A stretch of DNA of 64,000 nt from Ferrovum sp. JA12. GTDB lineage: Bacteria; Pseudomonadota; Gammaproteobacteria; Burkholderiales; Ferrovaceae. The position numbers and the translations under genes are program-made. Positions 8,064 through 17,594 of the stretch are shown piece after piece. Positions within the stretch are counted from its first letter, which is position 1. Every line of letters starts with the position of its first letter. Where the stretch lies: assembly GCF_001431705.1 (NCBI RefSeq), contig NZ_LJWX01000001.1, positions 744,001 to 808,000 on the forward strand. The letters run 5' to 3'. The notes beneath the pieces were generated by a model. The model saw only the letters and a program-made list of their open reading frames with translations, ran no database searches and had not been told where the DNA came from.

Positions 8064-10129
8064 CTGTCATCACAACAAGAGAATGGATACCTGATGAAAT
8101 AAGACATTGGATTAAACAAGAATCTTTTACCCTCATTCATATCAGCAAAGTTGTCCTAGCTGCCATCTTGGCTCTTTTAGGTTCTTTTGCTATGGACTTA
8201 GAGCAGCCAAGAACAGCTTTGATTACCGTAGCTATCGTAATGCAAACCCACTCTGGTATGGTGTTAAGTAAAAGTTATTATCGCCTCATTGGCAGTGTGG
8301 CGGGGATTACTGCGTCAATCATATTGGTGGGGCTATTTGCCCAAGAACCGGTTCTATTTTTTATTAGCATGGCCTTGTGGATCGGTATTTGTACGGCAGG
8401 CTCTATTATTCTGCGCGATCATCAATCCTATGCTTTTGTGCTAGCAGGTTATACCTTATGCGTAGTGGGTTTACCTGCTACGGTGAACCCTGATCTTAGT
8501 TTCAATCTTGCTATGAACCGTATCTCTGAAATCACAGTGGGTCTTTTATGTGCCACGATTGTGAGTGATCTTCTTCTCCCCCGTAGAATGGGTGATGTGA
8601 TTGTGATGGCTATTCAAAAGCGTTTTATTGACTTTACCATTCTACTCAGTCACCAAATAGGTTCCAAAAAAAATACAGCATCATTAGTGGAATTAATGAA
8701 TGATATTTTTAGACTGGAATCCTATCAAGCTTCCTCGGCCTTAGAGAGTGATGCCTCTCGAACTCTACGACTTAAACTAACTCAACTGAATAGAGAGTTT
8801 ATGTCCCTTGCCACCACGCATCACACCTTCACACAACTTATTCATCGTTTACTTCAATTAGGAGTGCATCCGGTTGCTCTTGCTCTAGAAAAAGTCTATA
8901 CACAGATAGGTACAGCCATGAGAGTGAATGGCAAAGAAGTTCATAATGAAAGGGAAGCTGCTCAAGTACTTCAGTCATTAGAATCATTAAAAGAACAGTT
9001 TAATTTTATTTCAGTGCCAGAGAGCCTTCGTGAGTCGTCGGACAAGGAAGAGTTTCAAACGGGAGTGGCACTACTTCAGAGATTTATCTCAGAACTATGT
9101 GTGCATGTGAAAACTTACAGTACCTTAAGTGCCAATAGTCATGACATGGATTCCTCTTCTATAGACATCCACTTTGAACCTATGGCAGCAGCCTTGGGTG
9201 GATTACGTGGCGCCCTGGTGTTGTTGATCATGGCTCTAATTTGGATCCAGATTGCTTGGCCATCTGGTATTGAGGCGATTACTATGGCTGTGGTCGCCAC
9301 CACCTTATTTGCCACCAGTCCAACTCCCACCAAAACAGTTGCCCAGTTTCTCATGGGTGGTTTCATGGGTGCTTTACTGGGATATTGGGTTAATTGTAGT
9401 TTACTTGTTGAAGCACAGGATGTTGTTACCTTGATTCTGGCTATTCTTCCAGGAATTATGATCGCCAGCTTTTTTACCGCAAAACCTGACACCTCTGTAT
9501 TAGGAGGTGGCATATTTATTGTCTACTTAAGTCACTTGGGGTTTGGTAAAACATACCAAGATAATCAGCTTAGCTTCATGAATGATGTGTTGGCAGACTT
9601 TATAGGTTTATTGTGCTCCTCTGTCATGTATCAATTAATGGATTTACAAAGTAATAGCTGGTTGCAGAAAAAAACAATTCAATCGCTTCGACAATTAGTG
9701 GTGAATTGTTCTGTCCGAGGAGAGGCGTTGCGTCGAGAGAAGTTTGAAAGGGCCTCACGAGAACTTCTATACCGCTCTGGAGGTGCCCATAAAATGGTGA
9801 CCACACCCGAGCAGACACTGCTGGGGTGGTTTTATATCTGTATTGAAGCTGGTCATTTAATGATCAATCTTCAACACACAGCGATGACTCTCACCGATGA
9901 AAGGATAAAAAAATACTTTGATCATGTGATCCAGTCAGTGGCAAATTTATTTAATACTCTCAGTGTTGATGATTTCACAAAAAGCATACAGTGTATCGAT
10001 AATACGCTAAGGTATCTTGATCAAAATAGGGTATCGGCTAATTTGCCGGTCTTAACAGATTTGCGCTTACTCAAGCACGCCTTGGTAGACCATCAATCAT
10101 GGTTAACCCAATCAAGAGATGCCCTATGA
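8060..10129 (+). CDS. FUSC/AaeB-family inner-membrane efflux pump
   Basis: A 689-residue protein with two membrane blocks (about residues 30-180 and 380-510), each of several short helices, separated by and followed by cytoplasmic helical regions. This is the FUSC/AaeB/YccS layout of the aromatic carboxylic acid efflux family. It starts inside the stop of the outer-membrane factor gene and its own stop overlaps the aaeX-like gene. Known members export p-hydroxybenzoate-like acids or fusaric acid; the actual substrate here is unknown. Confidence 0.88.
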   Translation: MTVITTREWIPDEIRHWIKQESFTLIHISKVVLAAILALLGSFAMDLEQPRTALITVAIVMQTHSGMVLSKSYYRLIGSVAGITASIILVGLFAQEPVLFFISMALWIGICTAGSIILRDHQSYAFVLAGYTLCVVGLPATVNPDLSFNLAMNRISEITVGLLCATIVSDLLLPRRMGDVIVMAIQKRFIDFTILLSHQIGSKKNTASLVELMNDIFRLESYQASSALESDASRTLRLKLTQLNREFMSLATTHHTFTQLIHRLLQLGVHPVALALEKVYTQIGTAMRVNGKEVHNEREAAQVLQSLESLKEQFNFISVPESLRESSDKEEFQTGVALLQRFISELCVHVKTYSTLSANSHDMDSSSIDIHFEPMAAALGGLRGALVLLIMALIWIQIAWPSGIEAITMAVVATTLFATSPTPTKTVAQFLMGGFMGALLGYWVNCSLLVEAQDVVTLILAILPGIMIASFFTAKPDTSVLGGGIFIVYLSHLGFGKTYQDNQLSFMNDVLADFIGLLCSSVMYQLMDLQSNSWLQKKTIQSLRQLVVNCSVRGEALRREKFERASRELLYRSGGAHKMVTTPEQTLLGWFYICIEAGHLMINLQHTAMTLTDERIKKYFDHVIQSVANLFNTLSVDDFTKSIQCIDNTLRYLDQNRVSANLPVLTDLRLLKHALVDHQSWLTQSRDAL

Positions 10130-10326
10130 TGAAATTAGAGATAGTGTTCATGGGCGCCGAACTTCCTACTCTGGTATTGATTTTCGTGATCACTGGAATA
10201 ATCATGCTTTATCTTGATAAGCAGTTTGTTCGCACCCGCCTCTATCAAATGATTTGGCATCCTGCCTTATTTAGGACAGCATTGTTTGCTGTTATCTTTT
10301 CTCTTTTAGCCTTATTGATTTACTAA
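10126..10326 (+). CDS. AaeX-like DUF1656 membrane protein
   Basis: A 66-residue inner-membrane protein with two hydrophobic helices and the DUF1656 features: ELPTLVLIF near the start and LYQMIWHPALFRTALF. The start at 10126 overlaps the pump stop (ATGATG); the second ATG at 10129 is also possible. Such proteins accompany AaeA/AaeB pumps; their exact role is unsettled. Confidence 0.85.
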   Translation: MMKLEIVFMGAELPTLVLIFVITGIIMLYLDKQFVRTRLYQMIWHPALFRTALFAVIFSLLALLIY

Positions 10327-10332
10327 TTAACT

Positions 10333-11205
10333 ATGAAACTATCCTTTCAATCCTATAAAAAAATTCTCCCCACTCTAGTGGTGGTTCTGGTAGCAGCTTT
10401 TTTTCTGCGCACATTGTGGTTTCATTATATGCAAGCACCTTGGACCCGGGATGGCCGCATTCGTGTAGATATTATTAATATTGCTCCGGATGTCAATGGC
10501 CTTGTTACCGCCGTTTATGTTAAAGATAACCAACACGTTCAGCGCGGCGATATTCTTTTTGATATAGACCTTGAGCGTTATCGCAATGCTGTGCTGGAGG
10601 CTAAAGCGAATGTTGCTGAAAAAAAAGCAGACCTGCGTTTACGACAAGCTCAAGCAAAGCGTCGTCAATTAGTGGATGAAAAAGTGATATCTCTTGAGGA
10701 TAAAGATAATGCTCAATTGGCAGTGGAGGGCGCTGAGGCTCGTTATGAGTTAGCCTTATCAGAACTCAGCCAAGCTAATCTGAATCTTGAGCGCACTCAT
10801 GTGCGCTCTCCGGTGGATGGCTGGGTCACCAATCTATTACTGCGGCCTGGGGACTTCGTTCACACAGGTAATGCCACACTGGCACTGATTGATGAGCATT
10901 CTTTTTGGGTTTACGGTTACTTTGAGGAAAACAAAGTTCATGGTATCGCCCTGGGAGATAGGGCAGTAATTAATCTCTTGGGAACCGATGTGACGATGAG
11001 AGGGCATGTGGAAAGCATTGCTCACGGCATTGATGATCGCGATAACCCTATTGGCTCAAGATTATTAGCCAACGTAAATCCCAGTTTTAATTGGGTAAGA
11101 CTCGCCCAACGTGTCCCCGTGCGTATCAAAATAGATAGCATACCCAATAACGTCAATATCGTAGCAGGAATGACCTGTACCGTGACATTGACCCCGCAGC
11201 ATTGA
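10333..11205 (+). CDS. AaeA-like membrane fusion protein (HlyD family)
   Basis: A 290-residue periplasmic adaptor with one N-terminal membrane anchor (about residues 12-30). A biotinyl-lipoyl-like half (GLVTAVYVKDNQHVQRGDILFDID) comes first, then a short coiled coil and the second lipoyl half with RSPVDGWVTN, followed by a beta barrel. It links the AaeB-type pump to the outer-membrane factor. It starts six bases after the aaeX-like gene and ends the efflux operon. Confidence 0.9.
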   Translation: MKLSFQSYKKILPTLVVVLVAAFFLRTLWFHYMQAPWTRDGRIRVDIINIAPDVNGLVTAVYVKDNQHVQRGDILFDIDLERYRNAVLEAKANVAEKKADLRLRQAQAKRRQLVDEKVISLEDKDNAQLAVEGAEARYELALSELSQANLNLERTHVRSPVDGWVTNLLLRPGDFVHTGNATLALIDEHSFWVYGYFEENKVHGIALGDRAVINLLGTDVTMRGHVESIAHGIDDRDNPIGSRLLANVNPSFNWVRLAQRVPVRIKIDSIPNNVNIVAGMTCTVTLTPQH

Positions 11206-11836
11206 TCGACACAATGGGAAACTCTTTGCCGCCAACTCTGCCCCACCCAGATATTTAATCCGCTTAATCGTTTCAATTATAGATTCGCGGGTGAGTTTTT
11301 TCTTACGCGCAATAGAATCCGTGTTCATGGCTTCACTCAGACAGATGATTCAGTCGCCTGTTCATCAGCTGCCGCGCGATCATTGAAGCGCTGTATCGTT
11401 AATGCCCCATGGTATTTAATCAAGGCAGTGACTTTGCTAAGTCCAGAATACATTTATCAATAATCAACAGTAATTCTCTGGCATGTGGTGAAACAGGTGG
11501 TCATAGAGTTGTTGTTGAAACTCCCCAGTTACTCGTTCTATTTGAATAAAGTCCAGTAAAAGTGACTGTTCACGGGACTCGATTTTATTTAGAGAGCCAT
11601 TACTCGGAGTTGGCGGTTTTCCAAATTCAATGGTATTACCGAAGGATTACATAAAAAAAGAAAAGAATTGCTGGATGGGTTGTTAGCTTCAGGAATTGTC
11701 ACAATCACCGACTCGGAGTCTTGCTCTATGTGGTTGGAATGGAGTAATTAATGGTGTTGGATAAATACTCATTTCCCGATGGGGGTGCGGAGCCTGATGA
11801 GATTTAACTTATTGATTTATATAGCTTATTAACCAG
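11206..11836. other. Intergenic stretch, no recognisable gene
   Basis: 631 bases between the efflux operon and tRNA-Ser. Short frames on both strands are interrupted by stops and none matches a family I can name. A 41-codon plus-strand stretch at about 11631-11752 (containing NGITEGLHKK) vaguely resembles the C-terminal region of a transposase. The sequence looks like decayed DNA. Confidence 0.5.
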
Positions 11837-11929
11837 TGGCGGAGAGAGAGGGATTCGAACCCTCGATGCAGTTTTTGACCGCATGCTCCCTTAGCAGGGG
11901 AGTGCCTTCGACCACTCGGCCATCTCTCC
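11837..11929 (-). tRNA. tRNA-Ser (anticodon GCU)
   Basis: Read on the minus strand it begins ggagagatggccgagtggtc, has the anticodon loop ctgctaa (GCU), a long variable arm, the T-loop gttcgaat and an encoded CCA. The acceptor stem ggagaga pairs with tctctcc. It decodes AGU/AGC. It lies 38 bases downstream of lysC on the same strand, an arrangement common in betaproteobacteria. Confidence 0.95.
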
Positions 11930-11967
11930 CACTCGTTAAAGACAATATTCTACCAGAGTATTTCAAC

Positions 11968-13203
11968 TTAAACAGTAACAGAGTTCTCTAGGTTAAATGC
12001 TTTGTGCAGAGCACGTACCGCTAATTCCATATATTTCTCATCGATGACCACAGAAATTTTAATTTCTGAAGTGGAAATCATCTGAATGTTAATGCCTTCA
12101 TCGGAGAGAGTTTTAAACATTAAGCTTGCCACCCCAGCGTGTGAGCGCATGCCAACCCCAACCAGTGATACCTTGCAAATTTTATTATCACCACGAACTT
12201 CCCTCGCACCTGTTTGTGGCTTAATAGAGTTATTTAACAAATCTAAGACTTTTTGATAATCATTGCGATGAACCGTAAAAGAGAAGTCTGTGGATCCATC
12301 AACCCCGATATTTTGAATGATCATGTCAATATCCACATTGGCAGCTCCCACGGGAGAGAGAATGGCATGAGCCACCCCTGGGCGATCAGGGACGCCTAGT
12401 AACGACAATTTGGCTTCGTCACGATTAAAAGCGATGCCAGAAATAATGGGTTGTTCCATAGTATTGTTTTCCTCAAACGTAATTAATGTACCGTCATTGT
12501 TATCTTCAAAACTAGAAAGTACTCTGAGTTTAACTTTATATTTCCCAGCAAACTCTACCGAACGAATTTGTAAGACCTTTGAGCCAAGACTGGCCATTTC
12601 TAACATTTCTTCAAAGGTGATTGTCTCAAGACGTCGTGCTTCAGGCACAATCCTTGGGTCTGTGGTGTATACCCCATCAACATCCGTGTAGATATGACAT
12701 TCATCTGCTTTGAGTGCGGCGGCTAGGGCAACACCCGTGGTATCAGACCCACCGCGCCCAAGCGTAGTAATACTGCCGTGATCCGTGACTCCTTGGAAAC
12801 CTGCCACCACCACAACATAACCTGCCTCTAGATCAGCTTTAATTTTCGTGTCATCAATATCAAGAATCCGCGCCTTGGTATGTGCCTCATCAGTGAGAAT
12901 TTGTACCTGTGACCCTGTATAGCTTTTAGCTTTAATACCCATAGCAATTAAAGCCATAGCGGTCATGCCAATTGTCACTTGCTCACCGGTGGATACCATG
13001 ACATCTAATTCACGTGGATCAGGAAAGTCCTGAAGTTCTTTGGCAAGTTTAATTAACCGATCGGTTTCACCACTCATAGCAGATACTACTACCACGATCT
13101 GATGACCTTGTTTGACAAACCGGGCGACGCGTTCTGCGACTTTTTTGATGCGTTCAGGGTTCGCAACGGATGTTCCACCATATTTTTGAACTATAAGTGC
13201 CAT
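11968..13203 (-). CDS. lysC: Aspartate kinase
   Basis: ATP-dependent phosphorylation of aspartate, the first step toward lysine, threonine, methionine and diaminopimelate. The 411-residue form has an N-terminal kinase domain with VQKYGGTSVAN at the start, STGEQVT and GRGGSDTTGVALA, followed by two ACT domains (about residues 265-405) that give allosteric feedback by lysine and/or threonine. An internal ATG could encode a separate beta subunit as in some bacteria, but that cannot be judged here. Diaminopimelate links it to the murE pathway at the other end of the window. Confidence 0.95.
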   Translation of the reverse strand: MALIVQKYGGTSVANPERIKKVAERVARFVKQGHQIVVVVSAMSGETDRLIKLAKELQDFPDPRELDVMVSTGEQVTIGMTAMALIAMGIKAKSYTGSQVQILTDEAHTKARILDIDDTKIKADLEAGYVVVVAGFQGVTDHGSITTLGRGGSDTTGVALAAALKADECHIYTDVDGVYTTDPRIVPEARRLETITFEEMLEMASLGSKVLQIRSVEFAGKYKVKLRVLSSFEDNNDGTLITFEENNTMEQPIISGIAFNRDEAKLSLLGVPDRPGVAHAILSPVGAANVDIDMIIQNIGVDGSTDFSFTVHRNDYQKVLDLLNNSIKPQTGAREVRGDNKICKVSLVGVGMRSHAGVASLMFKTLSDEGINIQMISTSEIKISVVIDEKYMELAVRALHKAFNLENSVTV

Positions 13204-13333
13204 GATTTCAGTGTCGTCTAATACAAAAAACTCTATTTTACATCATTCGATAGCTGTGGTGGATGGTTTGCGATAAAGTGGTGGTCGATGGCATGATAAT
13301 TCCTTAATGACCCTATTATTGACTTAAAACTTA

Positions 13334-14197
13334 ATGACTCAGACTGAAAAACATCTTACATTTGAAGACCATAACCGTGACGTAACAGGAATGACCTATG
13401 TTTATCCTGTTGTATCAAGACGCTCGGAAGGGGTCTCAATTGGCATTAATTTAAATACTAATAGTGCCTGTAATTGGGCTTGTGTATATTGCCAAGTACC
13501 TAATCTTCAGCGTGGGAAAGCTCCTTTGACCGATCTTTCGTTATTACGACAAGAGTTGTTTACTATGTTGGATCAAGTGGTTAATGGCGATTTTATGGCG
13601 CGTTTTGTGGACCCTGAGTTAAGGCGTTTAAATGATATTGCTTTTTCAGGGAACGGCGAACCCACCTCAGCAAAACTCTTTCCAGAGGCTGTGGCTATTG
13701 CCGAGGAGGCTTTGGCTTTCTATGGACTAACTCAGCAGGTCAAAATCGTGGTGATTACCAATGGAAGTTTTAGTCACCAACCGAGAGTTCAAAGAGCTTT
13801 TCAGTCAATGGCGAAGAAGGGCTTGGCAGAAATATGGTTTAAATGTGACCGCGGAGATAAGGAGGATATTTTAAGGATAAATCAAGTTAATCTTGATCCT
13901 GAACTGATGGTGACACGCTTAACTCAGGTGGCTACCTTATGCCCAACCTGGATTCAAACTTGTATGGTCAGTTGGGATACACTACCCCCCTCTGAGAGAG
14001 AGATAACCAGTTGGTTAAACATACTTGAGAAAGCCCTTCAGCACTCTCTGCCCCTTAAGGGAGTTCTACTCTATAGCCTTGCTCGACCATCTTACCAGCC
14101 AGATGCTTCGCGTATAGGTAGGTTAAGTGAAGAATGGCTCAATCAGTTGGCGAAACGGGTTGAACTGCTAGGCTTGAAGGTAAAAGTGACTCCTTAG
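13334..14197 (+). CDS. Radical SAM protein of unknown function
   Basis: A 287-residue protein with the radical SAM cluster motif CNWACVYC (Cys 46, 50, 53) that binds the [4Fe-4S] cluster, then FSGNGEPTSA (the GGE-like SAM-binding strand) and VVITNGS. It has no obvious second cluster domain or C-terminal accessory domain. It stands alone, divergent from lysC, and its substrate cannot be inferred. Similar stand-alone proteins are widespread in beta- and gammaproteobacteria. Confidence 0.85.
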   Translation: MTQTEKHLTFEDHNRDVTGMTYVYPVVSRRSEGVSIGINLNTNSACNWACVYCQVPNLQRGKAPLTDLSLLRQELFTMLDQVVNGDFMARFVDPELRRLNDIAFSGNGEPTSAKLFPEAVAIAEEALAFYGLTQQVKIVVITNGSFSHQPRVQRAFQSMAKKGLAEIWFKCDRGDKEDILRINQVNLDPELMVTRLTQVATLCPTWIQTCMVSWDTLPPSEREITSWLNILEKALQHSLPLKGVLLYSLARPSYQPDASRIGRLSEEWLNQLAKRVELLGLKVKVTP

Positions 14198-14744
14198 GAT
14201 AAGGATTTTGCTCAGAGGATGCTGTTAGCAATAAATAGAATTGTTCAATTTTGTGGCGAATAAGTTATCCGTTTTTGTTTGACAGTTTTTTTCTATCAAC
14301 AAAGCACAGCGGACTCACGCTACTCTCTCGGTTAACGCCAGCTGTTTAACGTAACGTTCATAGTGCTCACTTAAGATGTGATCTAGGTCACCGGCTTACC
14401 CTGCAATCAAGGCATTACCCTAATCTGTAGCATAATGAATCAACCCATGATTGAATGGTGGTAAATAAGAGGGTAGTGAGATAGCAGTTCTTAGGCTCTA
14501 TATCAGTGATGCTATGTCAGTCCAATTCTCGTGGTAAGCGTTGTTGATGGGGACAACACACCCCTCAGAACGTCCCCCAGCCCTAATCGATTTTATCCGG
14601 GCCGCCAAGATCTAAAAAGAGAATTTTCAGCTCTATTTTATATCTAGTTGTCTATAAAAGTCACTAATGGTTCGCCTTTCTTATTTAAAGTAACGTATGT
14701 CAGTATTTAGAGTTTCTACATACATAGATGTCCATGTTGCCAGC
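14198..14744. other. Intergenic stretch, no recognisable gene
   Basis: Between the radical SAM gene and the IS605 relic. All six frames are closed by frequent stops and I see no RNA gene or clear terminator. The last 50 bases may hold the left end of the IS200/IS605 element. Confidence 0.5.
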
Positions 14745-15095
14745 TTACTCAGGGGATTGCTGTTGCTCAATATATTCAAGAATGATGGCAATCAGTGCTC
14801 CGCTGCAAGAACCTGAAAAACACGAGGACAACCACAATACCCTCCCCATGGTTTTTCGTGGACACAGGGATAGTGCCTTTTTGCGAATCATTCGACTGGA
14901 CACCCTTTTGAGACTGTTCGTCAGAATTGATAGCGCCAGTTTGGGCAGATAGTTTATTAGGAGACAAGCATCATCCTGCTCGCCGTCGAATTCCATCAGA
15001 TCCGCCTCAAGGTCGGCACAGACAACGGCGAAGATACCGCGCAGGTCATTAATCATTTTGATATGTATAAGTGGCTTTCTGTCTGGAAAAAAGAA
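14745..15095 (-). pseudogene. IS200/IS605 Y1 transposase (tnpA) relic
   Basis: About 115 residues of a TnpA single-strand transposase, read on the minus strand: LIHIKMINDLRGIFAVVCADLE, LLINYLPKLALSILTNSLKRV, SRMIRKK and AIILEYIEQQ. The region where the HUH metal-binding motif (HVH) should stand reads DDACLL, so both histidines are gone; the catalytic tyrosine in EYIEQQ remains. About 30 N-terminal residues are missing. Divergent from the tnpB relic. Confidence 0.85.
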
Positions 15096-15139
15096 TCTGA
15101 TATCTTGTGACCCAAGGAAGCCCCTTGCCGGTGATATCA

Positions 15140-16090
15140 AATCGTGCTGAAAGACTTGGTGCGAACCTACAAAAACTTTTTCGAGAAACGTGGCTACTGT
15201 CCGACCGTCAAAAAGAAGGGCGTCAGCAGTAGTTTTTGTTTCCCTCAAGGTTGCGAACTCAATACTGGTAATAGCCGCAACCGGCTTACTAAGCTGGGCT
15301 GGATCGCTACCGAAAGAGTGCGCTGTCGAAGGGGTGATCAAAAACATTACCGTATTTTGTATTGCTGGCAAAGCGTAAGGTTAAACAGCCGGTGCATCCG
15401 TCCACGTCCATTGTTGGACTTGATGCAGGCATTACGCTGTTTGCTACGCTCTCCGATGGCACAATGTGTGAGCCGGTCAATGCCTTCCGCAAGAATGCTG
15501 TAAAGCTGGGGAAATATCAGCGTTATTTGAGTCGCAAAATAAAGTTCAGTAGCAACTGGAAAAAATAGAAACCAAGAACATCACGATTATATCAATGGGT
15601 AGCCCATACCCGGGACGAGTTTCTCCACCAGACTTCTATCTTCATCAGCAACCACCACATGATGATTGTTATTGAAGACTTGAAAGTCACGACCATGAGC
15701 ATGTCGGTAACAGGCACGATTGAAGCATCAGGGTGAAGCGTTAAAGCCTAAGTTCGGACTGAACAAGTCGATTCTCGATTAGGGTTAGGACGAATTTCGC
15801 CGCCAGTTGGAAAGCAAGCAGAGTTGGCGTGGTGGCGATATCCTTGTCAATGATCCACGCACTACTAGTCGGACATGTCCGGCTACTGACCATGTATCCG
15901 CCGAGAATCGCAAATCACCCACCAAGTTTGAATGCGTCGAAAGCGGGTATGTGCAGAACGCAGTCCTTAATGCAGTCATCAATAGGCTAAGGGCTAGGCA
16001 TACCCGGTTCGCCTACCCAGTGAACGGTGCAGCAAAGCCGTCAGCGACAGGAACTTACCGAAGTTATATATCCCTCCGGGGTAGAAGCAG
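15140..16090 (+). pseudogene. IS605 TnpB (RNA-guided nuclease family) relic
   Basis: TnpB sequence spread over several frames: LKDLVRTYKNFFEKRG, then VKKKGVS, PVHPSTSIVGLDAGITLF (RuvC Asp), NAFRKNAVKLGKYQRYLSRKI, VIEDLKV (RuvC Glu) and a damaged C-terminal zinc region with FECVESGY. At least four frameshifts or stops occur, the first zinc cysteine pair is broken (CPATDH) and about 90 N-terminal residues are lost. The N-termini of tnpA and tnpB are both missing at their shared junction, suggesting one internal deletion. It cannot be functional as it stands. Confidence 0.88.
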
Positions 16091-16095
16091 TAGGA

Positions 16096-16130
16096 ATCCC
16101 CTGCCTTTAGGCAGGGGGAGGATGTCAATG
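16096..16130 (+). repeat. IS605 right-end hairpin
   Basis: A stem cccctgcc / ggcaggggg around the loop tttaggcagg, preceded by ggaat and followed by aggatgtcaa. This is the usual subterminal hairpin and TCAA-type end of IS605 elements. In live elements this region also forms the 3' guide-RNA part for TnpB. Confidence 0.75.
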
Positions 16131-16311
16131 GGCAAATCCAATATTGAGAACTGGCAGTTTCTCCTTAAGCTTTCCACTTGATCTATGACCCCTATGATTC
16201 TTATCTCTAATAATTAGCGAAACAAAATCATTTACATGAAGGTCGAGCCACGTGCGGAAGACAACAGCGCTGATCTAGTAAATATTTTATTAATCATTAT
16301 TTATACGTCTT

Positions 16312-17283
16312 CTATAATTTTTCTTTATTCTTCTTTTTTAGGGTACTTTTAATATTAGTTTTCGGATACGGTATATTAGCCCCATGCAAATGATTGGCTT
16401 CTAGCAGATATTCCATAAACACTCTAGTAGAAGGAGCAAGATGTTTACCCGCCGGATAAACCATATACCACTTACGCTTAAGCGGAAAACCTTTCACATC
16501 AAGCACAACCAGTTCGCCGGTTGATAATTCGGCGTGTATCGTGCTAGCGCTCAGTACGGCAATACCAAGTCCCCCTACAACAACTTGTTTAACGGCTTCA
16601 TTGCTGCCGAGTTCCATGCGCATTTTGAGTGGAACTCCGTGATGTTCAAAAAAGTTTTCGGTTGCAAGCCTTGTACCCGATCCTGATTCGCGCAAAATAA
16701 ATGGAAGGCCTTTTAAACGGGTAGGTGGGATATTCTTTTCATGTGCCAAGGGGTGTGTAGGGCTAGCGATTATAACGAGAGAATTGTCAGCAAATGATTC
16801 TGATATCACATTTATATTTTCAGGTGGTTGACCAAGAATATAAATGTCGTCCTGGTTGCGGGCTATCCGTTTCAGTAACTCCTCACGGTTTCCCATAAAC
16901 AAGGCAGCATCGATGCCAGGATGCTTTGTACAGAAGCTCCCCAATAGTCTCGGGATGAAATATTTCGCCGTAGCGAGCGTGGCAAGTTTAAGGCTACCTT
17001 TTTCCAGTCCTTGAAGTGCAGCCAATTCCTGACCAAGTTGCTCCAAACGCTCTAATACGTCTCGACAGGCAGCCCAAGCCACATCCCCTGTGGGAGTTAA
17101 TGATATTTTTTTGCCGATCTGTTCAAACAGTGGCTGGCCGATCACATCAGCAAGTTGCTTTACCTGTATGGAAAGTGCAGGCGGTGTCAAATGTAACTCT
17201 TCGGCAGCACGCGCAAAACTCAGATGTCGTGCAACGGCATCAAAGATTTTTAGCTGATGTAGGGTTGCGTGAAGTATAGACAT
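16312..17283 (-). CDS. cbbR: LysR-type regulator of the RubisCO locus
   Basis: A 323-residue LysR regulator. The N-terminal winged HTH (LHQLKIFDAVARHLSFARAAEELHLTPPALSIQVKQLAD) is followed by the two-lobed effector domain. It is divergent from cbbL with a 311-base shared intergenic region, the standard place of cbbR in autotrophs. CbbR activates cbb genes and senses NADPH, RuBP or similar metabolites in known species. The basic C-terminal tail (TNIKSTLKKKNKEKL) is longer and more charged than usual. Neighbouring IS605 debris begins about 180 bases beyond its stop. Confidence 0.93.
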   Translation of the reverse strand: MSILHATLHQLKIFDAVARHLSFARAAEELHLTPPALSIQVKQLADVIGQPLFEQIGKKISLTPTGDVAWAACRDVLERLEQLGQELAALQGLEKGSLKLATLATAKYFIPRLLGSFCTKHPGIDAALFMGNREELLKRIARNQDDIYILGQPPENINVISESFADNSLVIIASPTHPLAHEKNIPPTRLKGLPFILRESGSGTRLATENFFEHHGVPLKMRMELGSNEAVKQVVVGGLGIAVLSASTIHAELSTGELVVLDVKGFPLKRKWYMVYPAGKHLAPSTRVFMEYLLEANHLHGANIPYPKTNIKSTLKKKNKEKL

Positions 17284-17449
17284 AACTGATATTAAACTTT
17301 AGTTAATGGTGAAAGGAAATAAATTTATTTTTTATTAATTAAAAACTTAAATCACAATTCATTCCAACTGTTGGGTAAGAAACATTTTTAGCCTGTGGTT
17401 AAACAAATTATGGCCAAGTATCTCAGTTAGATTACCAAAAAACCAACCA

Positions 17450-17466
17450 GTTATTAAGTTAATAAC
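17450..17466. promoter_or_regulatory. Candidate CbbR operator
   Basis: Perfect inverted repeat gttattaa-g-ttaataac in the cbbR/cbbL intergenic region. It contains the LysR-type pattern T-N11-A. It lies 145 bases before the cbbL start, in an otherwise very AT-rich stretch with further ttaa half-sites. Confidence 0.5.
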
Positions 17467-17594
17467 AGTTAATCATAACAATTAAAATATTTAACTTTTA
17501 GTAATCATTTATCTATTCCACAATGAAGCCAATCCGTCGGAACATGTATGACGGTTTAATACGCTTTTTTACAATAGCACCAGGAGAGAAAAAC

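Noticed and set aside
11631-11752. Transposase C-terminal relic
   Set aside because: The only resemblance is NGITEGLHKK; the following residues do not continue a known transposase, so I left it as unassigned.
17523-17594. Upstream extension of cbbL
   Set aside because: The 24 extra residues do not resemble RubisCO, and a good ribosome site stands directly before 17595.
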